Below are positions 1 to 6,532 of a stretch of 9,688 bases of DNA, piece after piece. The stretch's first letter is position 1. Each line of letters begins with the position of its first letter. Source of the DNA: an uncultured Clostridium sp. (lineage in GTDB: Bacteria; Bacillota; Clostridia; TANB77; CAG-508); the NCBI GenBank assembly GCA_900554635.1, contig USHY01000037.1, positions 1-9,688 on the forward strand, in the 5' to 3' direction. The position numbers were made by a program, and so were the translations under genes. A model generated the notes under the pieces. That model had not been told where the DNA came from and did not search any database. It was given only the letters and a program-made list of their open reading frames with translations.

Positions 1-68
1 TAGTAACACTAAAAGCAGTAAAGGAACTATTTGATTTTATGGAAAATATAGAATACAAAATACATTAA
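1..68 (+). CDS. 3' end of small unknown gene, paralogue of the gene at 3536-3769
   Basis: Only the last 21 codons and the stop (66-68) lie in the window; the start is off the left edge. The visible end reads VTLKAVKELF-DFMENIEYKIH. It matches the C-terminus of the 77-residue protein encoded at 3536-3769 (minus strand) with three substitutions (D/E, N/D, H/N). The reading frame runs directly upstream of a dtd gene, 25 bases away, and the full-length paralogue also sits upstream of a dtd gene in its operon. The function is unknown. That this is a real coding end and not chance rests on the near-identity to the other copy and the conserved neighbour. Confidence 0.8.
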   Translation, partial: VTLKAVKELFDFMENIEYKIH

Positions 69-93
69 AACATAAATGAAAGGATAACAAATT

Positions 94-531
94 ATGAGAG
101 CAGTAATACAAAGAGTAAAAAATGCAGATGTAAAGGTGGATGGAAAAACTATAGGAGAAATAGATAGGGGCTTATTAGTTCTACTTGGAGTTGGACCAGA
201 TGATACAACTAAAAATGCAGATGAACTATTAAAAAAAGTTTGTAATTTGCGAATATTTAGGGATGAAAACGAAAAAATGAATTTATCAGTAAAAGATATA
301 GATGGAGAAATCTTAGTAGTATCACAATTTACTCTTTATGCAGATTGCCAAAAAGGAAACAGACCTAGTTTTGTAAATGCTGCACCACCAGAAAAAGCAA
401 ATGAGTTATATGAATACTTCAAAGCACAATGTGCAAAAGAGGTAAAACACGTTGGTTCAGGCATATTTGGAGCAGATATGAAAGTGAGCTTATTAAATGA
501 TGGACCAGTAACAATAATTTTGGAAAAATAA
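94..531 (+). CDS. dtd: D-aminoacyl-tRNA deacylase (DTD), copy 1
   Basis: This cytoplasmic enzyme hydrolyses D-amino acids (and misplaced glycine) from tRNA, so that D-aminoacyl-tRNAs do not reach the ribosome. The protein is 145 residues, the normal full length for the family, and starts MRAVIQRV as most members do. The two family motifs are present: SQFT at residues 77-80, and NDGPVT at 135-140 with the Gly137-Pro138 pair that enforces chirality by shielding the pocket. The start at 94 has an upstream AAAGGAT ribosome binding site. It follows the partial small gene by 25 bases and probably shares its transcript. No clear terminator is visible before the asnA promoter at 561. It is about 81% identical (118 of 145 residues by hand alignment) to the second DTD at 2081-2518. 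Identification is firm; why two copies are kept is unknown. Confidence 0.96.
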   Translation: MRAVIQRVKNADVKVDGKTIGEIDRGLLVLLGVGPDDTTKNADELLKKVCNLRIFRDENEKMNLSVKDIDGEILVVSQFTLYADCQKGNRPSFVNAAPPEKANELYEYFKAQCAKEVKHVGSGIFGADMKVSLLNDGPVTIILEK

Positions 532-560
532 TATAATATCTAAAAAATTAACATATAATG

Positions 561-589
561 TTGACATGAAGTAAAAAATATGTTATCAT
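561..589 (+). promoter_or_regulatory. Promoter of the T-box/asnA unit
   Basis: TTGACA (561-566) and TATCAT (584-589) are separated by exactly 17 bases, a near-consensus vegetative sigma factor promoter. Transcription would start near 596, at the foot of the T-box stem I. This makes asnA independent of the upstream dtd transcript. Confidence 0.8.
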
Positions 590-595
590 AGTAAA

Positions 596-868
596 AATGC
601 ATTGAAGAGGAAAAGTAACCTTACATTTTATATCAGTGAGTTACGTATAGTGTGAAGTAATTATAAAAGTATTGTGAAAGAACACCTCGGAGCAGACTAC
701 CGAAAAGTAAATCTTAGTAGACTAGTCCGGAAGCAAACCGTTATCAAATTGCTATGCTTGTTAGAGCAAAAAAGGGATTGTTAAAGATATTAAAACCTTT
801 AATAATAAATAAGGTGGCACCGCGGATACCAGTATTCGTCCTTAGTATAGGAGAATACTGGTATTTTT
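596..868 (+). promoter_or_regulatory. T-box riboswitch (asparagine type) controlling asnA
   Basis: This leader RNA senses uncharged tRNA and lets transcription continue only when that tRNA is not aminoacylated. Stem I begins with GAAGAGGAAAAGTAA, containing the AGUA of the specifier-loop E motif. On the 3' side, GAA is followed by AAC at 681-683, the likely asparagine specifier; GAGG and CCTC close the helix below. The T-box sequence AAGGTGGCACCGCGG lies at 811-825. The antiterminator fits well: 811-814 pairs with 840-843 and 822-824 with 837-839, leaving the canonical seven-base bulge UGGCACC (815-821). The UGGC bulge base C818 would pair with a G discriminator, as expected for tRNA-Asn. The competing terminator is at 826-868. 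T-boxes with an Asn specifier before asnA are known in Bacillota. The class is certain; the exact specifier position is inferred from folding by eye. Confidence 0.93.
826..868 (+). terminator. T-box-controlled intrinsic terminator
   Basis: A perfect 12-bp stem forms between 826-837 (ATACCAGTATTC) and 853-864, followed by five T's. Its 5' strand overlaps the antiterminator pairing (822-824 with 837-839, and 811-814 with 840-843), so the two folds exclude each other. This is the off state when tRNA-Asn is charged. Confidence 0.92.
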
Positions 869-931
869 GAATATGAAAGGGGGAAAGTGAACACTTTATT
901 TATTTGAAATTTAAAGAAAGAAGGGGTTAAT

Positions 932-1901
932 ATGAAAGAAGAACTTAGCTATTATGAAACTATAAAAGCTATAGACGAAACAAAAAAATATTTTGAAAGA
1001 CAACTCGAGGTAAGACTTGGAATAACAAAAGCACAAGGACCATTATTTTTAAAGAGTTCAACAGGATTACAAGATCAATTATCAGGGGTTGAAAAACCAA
1101 TAAGTTTTAAAAAGGGTGAAGAAGAATTTGAAATAATACATTCACTTGCGAAATGGAAAAGAGAGGCTCTACGGTAGATATGGATTTGGAATGCATACAG
1201 GTTTATATGCAGATATGAAAGCAATTAGAAAGGATGAAATAGTAGATGATATTCATTCATTTTATGTTGAACAATGGGACTGGGAAAAAGTAATTGATAA
1301 AAGTGACAGAAACTTAGAATATTTAAAAGACACAGTAAGAGCAATATATAAAGCAATTAGACAAACAGCTATATATGTAAAAGGGAAATATCAATATTTG
1401 AGTTATGATTTGCCAAAATCAGTATACTTTATAACTAGCCAAGAACTTGAGAATTTATATCCAGATAAAACTCCAAAAGAAAGAGAGCAAATAATTGGCG
1501 AAGATAAGAAGGCAGTATTTATAATAGGAATTGGAGATAAATTAAAATCAGGAAAAGTGCATGATATGAGAAGTCCGGATTATGACGATTGGCAGTTAAA
1601 CGGAGATTTATTAATTTATGATAAATCAATATCTAAAACAATAGAAATATCTTCAATGGGAATAAGAGTTGATGCTGAGGCTCTAAAAAGTCAGCTAGCA
1701 AAAGCAAAATGCGAAGATAGATTAAAAACTCATTATCACCAAGAAGTTTTAAAAGCTGAAATACCATATACCATTGGAGGAGGAATAGGGCAATCTAGAG
1801 TACTAATGCTATTACTAGGAAAAAAGCATATTGCAGAAGTTCAAGCATCTTATTGGGAAGAAAAGACATGCAAAGAACTTTGCATGTTAAAAGCATTATA
1901 A
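932..1901 (+). pseudogene. asnA: Aspartate-ammonia ligase (AsnA), frameshifted by one extra base near 1172
   Basis: AsnA makes L-asparagine from aspartate, ammonia and ATP in the cytoplasm and has a class II aminoacyl-tRNA-synthetase-like fold. The first reading frame (932-1177) gives 81 residues ending HSLAKWKREALR and a TAG stop. The next frame resumes at once with GRYGFGMHTGLYADM and runs to 1901. Family members read straight through as ...KWKR-xAL-GRYGFG, so removing C1172 restores one protein of about 322 residues, close to the usual 330. The QDQLSG segment in the first part and the C-terminal GGGIGQSR motif (class II motif 3-like) are intact, and no other stop or shift is seen. The ribosome binding site is AAGAAGGGG before the ATG at 932. 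The gene is read from the T-box leader and closed by the terminator at 1910-1951. The break could be a recent mutation, a sequence error or, less likely, +1 recoding; the shift site is not a homopolymer. Confidence 0.92.
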
Positions 1902-1909
1902 TATAAATT

Positions 1910-1951
1910 ACCCACTTTTGGAACAAAAATCTATTTCAAAAGTGGGTTTTT
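1910..1951 (+). terminator. Intrinsic terminator of asnA
   Basis: Perfect 11-bp inverted repeat ACCCACTTTTG (1910-1920) and CAAAAGTGGGT (1937-1947), followed by T's to 1951. It starts eight bases after the asnA stop and separates asnA from the tRNA promoter. Confidence 0.92.
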
Positions 1952-1954
1952 CCA

Positions 1955-1983
1955 TTGACACGTCAAAACATATATAGTATAAT
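1955..1983 (+). promoter_or_regulatory. Consensus promoter of tRNA-Thr
   Basis: TTGACA (1955-1960), a 17-base spacer and TATAAT (1978-1983): a perfect vegetative promoter, as is common for stable RNA genes. The predicted start, near 1990, leaves a leader of about 10 bases before the mature tRNA. Confidence 0.93.
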
Positions 1984-2000
1984 AAAACAGTACAAAAAAT

Positions 2001-2076
<76 letters not shown>

Positions 2077-2080
2077 TTTT

Positions 2081-2518
2081 TTATCTTTCTAAAATTATTG
2101 TAACTGGTCCATCATTTAAAAGACTTACTTTCATATCTGCTCCAAAAATTCCGCTTCCAACATGCTTAACTTCTCCCTTGCACTTTTCTTTAAAATATTC
2201 GTATAACCTTTTTGCCATGTCAGGTGAAGCAGCATTTACGAAGCTTGGTCTGTTTCCCTTTTGGCAGTCTGCATATAAAGTAAACTGAGAAACCACGAGA
2301 ATCTCTCCATCTATATCTTTAACAGATAAATTCATTTTATCTTGAGAATCACGAAAAATTCTTAAATTACAGATTTTTTTCACAAGTTCATCTGCATTGC
2401 TTTCAGAATCATCAGGCCCAACTCCTAAAAGTATTAATAGCCCTTGACCGATTTGTCCTGTAATTTTATCATCTACTTTAACTTCCGCATTTCTTACTCT
2501 TTGTATTACTGCTCTCAT
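2081..2518 (-). CDS. dtd: D-aminoacyl-tRNA deacylase (DTD), copy 2
   Basis: Second full-length DTD (145 residues), with the same role as the gene at 94-531: clearing D-aminoacyl-tRNAs in the cytoplasm. The SQFT motif (residues 77-80) and NDGPVT with the Gly-Pro pair (135-140) are both intact. Differences from copy 1 are concentrated in residues 9-60 and 98-115, and residues 61-96 are identical. DNA divergence is mostly silent in the conserved parts, which suggests both copies have been under selection for some time and are not a fresh duplication. The start is fixed by GAAAGGAT seven bases upstream of the ATG. It is the last gene of the pgsA-ligA-small gene-ddh-dtd operon, 19 bases after ddh. 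No terminator of its own is visible, so transcripts may run antisense through tRNA-Thr. Confidence 0.96.
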   Translation of the reverse strand: MRAVIQRVRNAEVKVDDKITGQIGQGLLILLGVGPDDSESNADELVKKICNLRIFRDSQDKMNLSVKDIDGEILVVSQFTLYADCQKGNRPSFVNAASPDMAKRLYEYFKEKCKGEVKHVGSGIFGADMKVSLLNDGPVTIILER

Positions 2519-2542
2519 TATTATATCCTTTCAAATCAAAAA

Positions 2543-3523
2543 TTATATTATCGTTTTTAATAACTCTTCCCCTGTTTTTGTACTTAGCATTGCTGGAGGA
2601 ATATCAAGTACTGTTCTTGCACCAGTTTCTCCTTTTTCATGCAATCTATATGCTGCTCTTGCATACGCAATTAAAACACTTGCAGTAAATTCTGGGTTTG
2701 ATTCTAGCTTTAATGAATATTCGATAATTTGTTTGGTGTTTTCAGAAATGCCTGTATTTCCGCTTCTTATAACAAATCCACCATGAGGCATTCCACTGTG
2801 ATTTGCTTTTAATTCTTCTTCAGATATAAAGTGAACAGTTGTATCATATTCATCAAAATAATTTGGCATTGTTTTTATTTGCTCCTCAATTTTTGCCTTA
2901 TCTGCTCCATCTTCTGCTACAACAAAACATTCTCTTAAATGTTTTTCTCTTGTTGAAAGATTAGGATTTTCACCATTTCTTACACTTTCTATTGCTTTTT
3001 CTACAGGAATTGTATATTGTACTGCATTTTTCACACCTGGTATCCTTCTTATGGCATCTGAATGCCCTTGGCTCACTCCTGTTCCCCAAAATGTATATGT
3101 ATTTCCATTTCTTAGTATTGATTCAGCATACAATCTATTTACTGAGAATAAACCTGGGTCCCATCCTACTGATATTATTGATAGCTTATTGCCTTTCTTT
3201 GCTTGTGCATCTACATTCTTAAAATATTCTGGTACTTTAGCATGTGTATCAAAACTATCTATTGTATTGAAAAGTTCAGCATATTTAGGGCCTTGAACTG
3301 GTAAATCAGTTGCAGATCCACCACATAAAATTGCTACATCTATTTTATCTTTCCAATTTTCTATTTCAGAAATATTTACGACTTTTGCTCCTGTAATAGT
3401 TTTTAAATCTTCTGGATTTCTTCTTGTAAATATTGCTACAAGCTCCATGTCTGGATTTTGCTTTATTGCAAGTTCTGTTCCTTTACCTAAATTTCCATAC
3501 CCTATAATTCCTATTCTAATCAT
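2543..3523 (-). CDS. ddh: meso-Diaminopimelate D-dehydrogenase
   Basis: This enzyme makes meso-2,6-diaminopimelate in one NADPH-dependent reductive amination of tetrahydrodipicolinate, a short route to the lysine precursor and peptidoglycan cross-linker. The protein has 326 residues (about 320 in Corynebacterium glutamicum). The N-terminus carries the dinucleotide-binding loop GIIGYGNLG (residues 5-13). Taking the C. glutamicum substrate-site residues as I recall them and shifting by two, the equivalents are all present: Asp92, Asp122 (in GWDPG), Trp146 (in FWGTG), Thr171 and Arg197, with His242/His247 in HSGMPHGG. The start at 3523 has a perfect AGGAGG site, and the stop TAG of the upstream small gene overlaps that site, so the two genes are probably translationally coupled. 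dtd copy 2 follows directly. Presence of ddh implies a meso-DAP cell wall and lysine synthesis by the dehydrogenase route. A related NAD(P)-dependent D-amino acid dehydrogenase activity cannot be excluded. Confidence 0.95.
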   Translation of the reverse strand: MIRIGIIGYGNLGKGTELAIKQNPDMELVAIFTRRNPEDLKTITGAKVVNISEIENWKDKIDVAILCGGSATDLPVQGPKYAELFNTIDSFDTHAKVPEYFKNVDAQAKKGNKLSIISVGWDPGLFSVNRLYAESILRNGNTYTFWGTGVSQGHSDAIRRIPGVKNAVQYTIPVEKAIESVRNGENPNLSTREKHLRECFVVAEDGADKAKIEEQIKTMPNYFDEYDTTVHFISEEELKANHSGMPHGGFVIRSGNTGISENTKQIIEYSLKLESNPEFTASVLIAYARAAYRLHEKGETGARTVLDIPPAMLSTKTGEELLKTII

Positions 3524-3535
3524 TACTTATACCTC

Positions 3536-3769
3536 CTAATTAATTTTATACTCAATATCCTCCATAAATTCAAAAAGTTCCTTAACAGCCTTTAGCGTTA
3601 CTATTTGATTCTTAGGATGAGGGCTCTTTTCATTTCTGTTTAATAGTTCTCTTGAATAGCAATTTTTGTCTAACTTAGATAGTAAATATCGTTTTCCCAT
3701 GTAAGTATAATATATTTGATACCCCTCATTTAATTCCTTCCATAATCGTTCAAAAGTATAATCTTCCAT
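3536..3769 (-). CDS. Conserved small protein of unknown function, linked to dtd
   Basis: This 77-residue gene encodes a soluble-looking, charged protein without signal peptide or membrane segment. I do not recognise the family. Visible features are an aromatic N-terminal half (FERLW near residue 7, YQIYYTYMGKRYL at 17-29), a middle with KSPHPK (48-53), and a helical acidic C-terminus starting VTLKAVKELF (57-66). AAAGGAATTTACT before the ATG gives a good ribosome binding site. It lies 15 bases after ligA, and its stop codon overlaps the ddh ribosome binding site. A second copy, represented by its last 21 codons at 1-68, precedes the other dtd gene. Recurrence with dtd is the only functional clue; any role in tRNA quality control is inference. 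Confidence 0.85.
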   Translation of the reverse strand: MEDYTFERLWKELNEGYQIYYTYMGKRYLLSKLDKNCYSRELLNRNEKSPHPKNQIVTLKAVKELFEFMEDIEYKIN

Positions 3770-3784
3770 AGTAAATTCCTTTCT

Positions 3785-5764
3785 TTATTTTATCATTTCT
3801 TCAAATTCTTTCTCTGTGATGATTTTTACTCCTAAGCTTTGTGCTTTTACAAGCTTACTTCCTGCATCTTCACCAGCAAGCACATAAGAAGTTTTTTTAG
3901 AGACAGAAGCTGATGTTTTTCCTCCAAAGCTTTCAATAATATTACTTGCTTCTTCCCTTGTATAATTTTCTAATGTTCCTGTTAGCACAAATGTTTGCTC
4001 GTTAAATCTCTTATCTTTTCCTGTGTCTTCTATTAAAGTCATGTTTACTCCAGCTGCCTTTAATTTTTTAAGCAAATCTTTTGTTTGGTCTTGCATGAAA
4101 AACTCTCTTACGCTGTTTGCTGTTATTTGGCCTACTTCTTCTACAAATGTTAATGTGCCAAAGTTTGCTTTTGCTAAAGCATCCATTGTTTTGAATTTTT
4201 TGGCTAATATCTTAGCGGATTTTGCACCTACTTGTTCTATTCCTAGTGCTGTTATTAATCTATCTAAATTGTTTTGTTTACTTTTATTTATACCATTTAT
4301 TAAGTTTTCAGCAAACTTTTTGCCATTTTTCTTAAGACCTGCTATGTCTTCAAGCTTTAATGAATATATATCTGCGATATTATGGATAAGTCCAGTATCA
4401 TATAACTGTTTTATTACTTTTTCGCCTAAACCTTCTATATTCATTGCTTCTTTTGATGCAAAATGTTCTATATTTCTTAAATTTCTAGCAGGACATTCAA
4501 TTCCTATACATTTGGTTACTGCTTGGCCTGGAATTCTAACTACTTGTCCGCCACACACTGGGCAAACTGTAGGCATTTGAAATTCTTTTTCTTCACCAGT
4601 TCGCTTTTCTGTAACAGCTCGAACTACTTCTGGTATAACATCTCCTGCTTTTTGTATTACTACTGTATCTCCAATTCTTAAGTCTTTTTCTTTTACAAAA
4701 TCTTCATTGTGAAGAGTTGTTTTAGAAATTTTAGAACCTGCAACCACAACTGGCTCTAAAATTGCCATTGGAGTTACTGCACCTGTTCTTCCTACTTGGC
4801 AGATTATGTCTTTTAATATAGTTTCCTTTTGCTCTGGTGGATATTTATATGCTACAGCCCACTTTGGTGTTTTAAATGTTGTTCCTATTTTTTCTCTTAA
4901 GGCTAAATTATCTACTTTTACAACAGCACCATCTATTCCAAAATTTAAAGTTGGTCTTTCATTTCCTATTTTTTCTATGGCATTTTTTACTTTCCTTACT
5001 GTGTCACATGGAATTAGTACTGGATTTATATTAAATCCTATTTTTTGTAGATATTTTAATGATTCATAATGTGATGTGAAAGTTATAGTATCACATTTTT
5101 GAACATTAAAGATGAAAATATCAAGTGGTCTGGAAGCGGCTATTTTGCTATCCATTTGGCGAAGTGAGCCAGCAGCTAAGTTTCTAGCATTTGCAAATTT
5201 TTCATTTTCATCTAATGTGTCGTTTAATGCTTCAAAATCTTCTTTTCCTATAAAAACTTCACCGCGTACAATAATGTCTATTGGTTCTTTTAACTTTTTA
5301 GGAATATGTTTAATGGTTTTTAAGTTATCTGTAACATCTTCACCAACTAATCCATTTCCCCTTGTTGCTCCTCTTACAAATTCCCCATTTTTATATTCCA
5401 AAGCTACAGAAAGGCCATCTATTTTAGTTTCTACAACATAAGAAACATTAGGGTCTTCTTTTTGCATTTTTAAGCAAAATTCTTGTACTTCCTCAAGTGA
5501 AAATACATCTTGTAAACTTTGAAGTGGAACGCTATGTTCCACTTTTTCAAATCCTTCTTTAACAGTCCCACCAACTTTTTGTGTAAGTGAGTTTTTTGAA
5601 ACAAACTCTGGAAATTCCTTTTCTAAGTTTTTAAGCTCATTCATAAGCATATCATACTCAAAGTCGCTGATTTCAGGTTTATCATCATCATAGTATTTTG
5701 TAGCATAATATGCTGTTAATTTGTTTAATTCATCTATTCTTTTTTTAGCTTGTGTTTTATCCAT
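3785..5764 (-). CDS. ligA: NAD-dependent DNA ligase
   Basis: The essential bacterial ligase seals nicks in DNA (Okazaki fragments, repair) using NAD+ as AMP donor. The 659-residue protein has the usual layout and length. The Ia/adenylation domain carries the KIDG motif with the nucleotide-accepting Lys114. The OB domain follows (around residues 318-400). The four-cysteine zinc finger uses Cys401, Cys404, Cys419 and Cys424. Helix-hairpin-helix repeats span roughly 435-570, and the C-terminal BRCT domain about 585-659. The ATG at 5764 is preceded by AGGAAGG and lies 15 bases after the pgsA stop. It is the second gene of the operon. Nothing is missing or unusual. Unlike the common pcrA-ligA arrangement, it is grouped here with phospholipid, DAP and tRNA-proofreading genes. 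Confidence 0.97.
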   Translation of the reverse strand: MDKTQAKKRIDELNKLTAYYATKYYDDDKPEISDFEYDMLMNELKNLEKEFPEFVSKNSLTQKVGGTVKEGFEKVEHSVPLQSLQDVFSLEEVQEFCLKMQKEDPNVSYVVETKIDGLSVALEYKNGEFVRGATRGNGLVGEDVTDNLKTIKHIPKKLKEPIDIIVRGEVFIGKEDFEALNDTLDENEKFANARNLAAGSLRQMDSKIAASRPLDIFIFNVQKCDTITFTSHYESLKYLQKIGFNINPVLIPCDTVRKVKNAIEKIGNERPTLNFGIDGAVVKVDNLALREKIGTTFKTPKWAVAYKYPPEQKETILKDIICQVGRTGAVTPMAILEPVVVAGSKISKTTLHNEDFVKEKDLRIGDTVVIQKAGDVIPEVVRAVTEKRTGEEKEFQMPTVCPVCGGQVVRIPGQAVTKCIGIECPARNLRNIEHFASKEAMNIEGLGEKVIKQLYDTGLIHNIADIYSLKLEDIAGLKKNGKKFAENLINGINKSKQNNLDRLITALGIEQVGAKSAKILAKKFKTMDALAKANFGTLTFVEEVGQITANSVREFFMQDQTKDLLKKLKAAGVNMTLIEDTGKDKRFNEQTFVLTGTLENYTREEASNIIESFGGKTSASVSKKTSYVLAGEDAGSKLVKAQSLGVKIITEKEFEEMIK

Positions 5765-5779
5765 AAAAATCCTTCCTCT

Positions 5780-6412
5780 TTATTTAAATAGTTCTTTACC
5801 GCCCTTTAAGTAATCTATTCCTGATACAATTGTTGCAATAACAGAAATTGTCATAAATACACTTGCAAGAATGTTGATTACAAAATCTCCTGTTGTCATA
5901 TACACAAGGGTACTACTTGCTAATGCTTCTTGCTCAGTCTTTGCTCTTAGAATAAAGGCAAAATATGGCTTTGTGGTTAAAAACATTAATATGATTGCTA
6001 TCATTTGAGTGCAAGTTTTAATCTTTCCCCAAATACTTGCAGCAATTACCTTGCCACCTTTTTCAACAGCAATTAACCTGTATCCAGAAACCACAAATTC
6101 TCTTGTTAAAACTATAATAGGTATCCAAGCTGGTAAATAATCCATTTCAACTAACATAAGCATTGCAGATAGAACCAAAATTTTGTCTGCTAAAGGATCA
6201 GCAAATTTTCCAAAAGTAGTAACTAAATTATTTTTCCTTGCAATTTTCCCATCTAAATGGTCAGTGTATGATGCAATGGCAAATATTGCTATTATAATAA
6301 GGTTTTGAATTGGTATATTACATACAGTCCCCTGTATTCCTAAGAAAGGTATAATCACCATAATTGGTACAAGTGCTATTCTAAATATAGTTAATTTGTT
6401 TGGCAAATTCAT
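5780..6412 (-). CDS. pgsA: CDP-diacylglycerol-glycerol-3-phosphate 3-phosphatidyltransferase
   Basis: This integral membrane enzyme transfers a phosphatidyl group from CDP-diacylglycerol to glycerol-3-phosphate, the committed step of phosphatidylglycerol and cardiolipin synthesis. The CDP-alcohol phosphatidyltransferase signature is complete at residues 51-76: D51-x2-D54-G-x2-A-R-x8-G-x3-D72-x3-D76. Several hydrophobic segments are visible (about 10-25, 34-49, 77-90, 95-110, 134-148, 175-200), consistent with a polytopic protein of 210 residues. I chose the ATG at 6412. A GTG three codons upstream (6421) would overlap the AGGAG binding site itself, whereas the ATG lies about eight bases after it and gives the usual MNLPNKLTIFR start. 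It is the first gene of the operon, with a promoter at 6443-6471. Other CDP-alcohol transferases are possible in principle, but the N-terminus and length fit PgsA best. Confidence 0.94.
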   Translation of the reverse strand: MNLPNKLTIFRIALVPIMVIIPFLGIQGTVCNIPIQNLIIIAIFAIASYTDHLDGKIARKNNLVTTFGKFADPLADKILVLSAMLMLVEMDYLPAWIPIIVLTREFVVSGYRLIAVEKGGKVIAASIWGKIKTCTQMIAIILMFLTTKPYFAFILRAKTEQEALASSTLVYMTTGDFVINILASVFMTISVIATIVSGIDYLKGGKELFK

Positions 6413-6442
6413 ATAAATCACTCCTGTTTATTTTATGGGTAT

Positions 6443-6471
6443 ATTATATAAAATTTTTTTGAATAAAACAA
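6443..6471 (-). promoter_or_regulatory. Promoter of the pgsA-ligA-small gene-ddh-dtd operon
   Basis: On the minus strand TTGTTT (6471-6466), a 17-base spacer and TATAAT (6448-6443). The predicted start near 6436 gives a leader of about 24 bases before the pgsA ATG. The gaps within the operon are only 12-24 bases, and no other promoter was obvious inside it. Confidence 0.75.
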
Positions 6472-6500
6472 CTGTTATGGGAAATTATTTTTAAAATTTG

Positions 6501-6532
6501 AACAAGAAAATAAGAGATTATCACTAATCTCT
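6501..6532 (-). terminator. Intrinsic terminator of the peptidase S51 gene, overlapping its stop codon
   Basis: On the minus strand AGAGATTA (6532-6525), loop GTGA, TAATCTCT (6520-6513), then a T-rich tail TATTTTCTTG. The 8-bp stem includes the last codons, and the TAG stop lies at the stem/loop border. It isolates the peptidase gene from the pgsA promoter just downstream. Confidence 0.75.

Noticed and set aside
540..566. Short palindrome ACATATAATGT after dtd copy 1 as a terminator
   Set aside because: A 5-bp AT-only stem without a T-run is too weak.
1166..1180. Programmed +1 frameshift in asnA, like that of prfB
   Set aside because: The context CTA-CGG-TAG lacks the prfB-type slippery CUU-stop arrangement, and the P-site tRNA would re-pair poorly on GGU. 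No internal Shine-Dalgarno at the right distance is evident. I kept mutation or sequence error as the likely explanations.
1146..1901. The second asnA frame as an independent gene starting at a TTG
   Set aside because: Its first residues (MRNGKERLY) are an out-of-frame reading of the conserved HSLAKWKR segment. There is no ribosome binding site, and the frame is simply the continuation of AsnA after the one-base shift.
2992..5441. Several open frames on the + strand opposite ddh and ligA
   Set aside because: They are hydrophobic, low-complexity readings of the complementary strand of well-identified genes, without ribosome binding sites or family resemblance.
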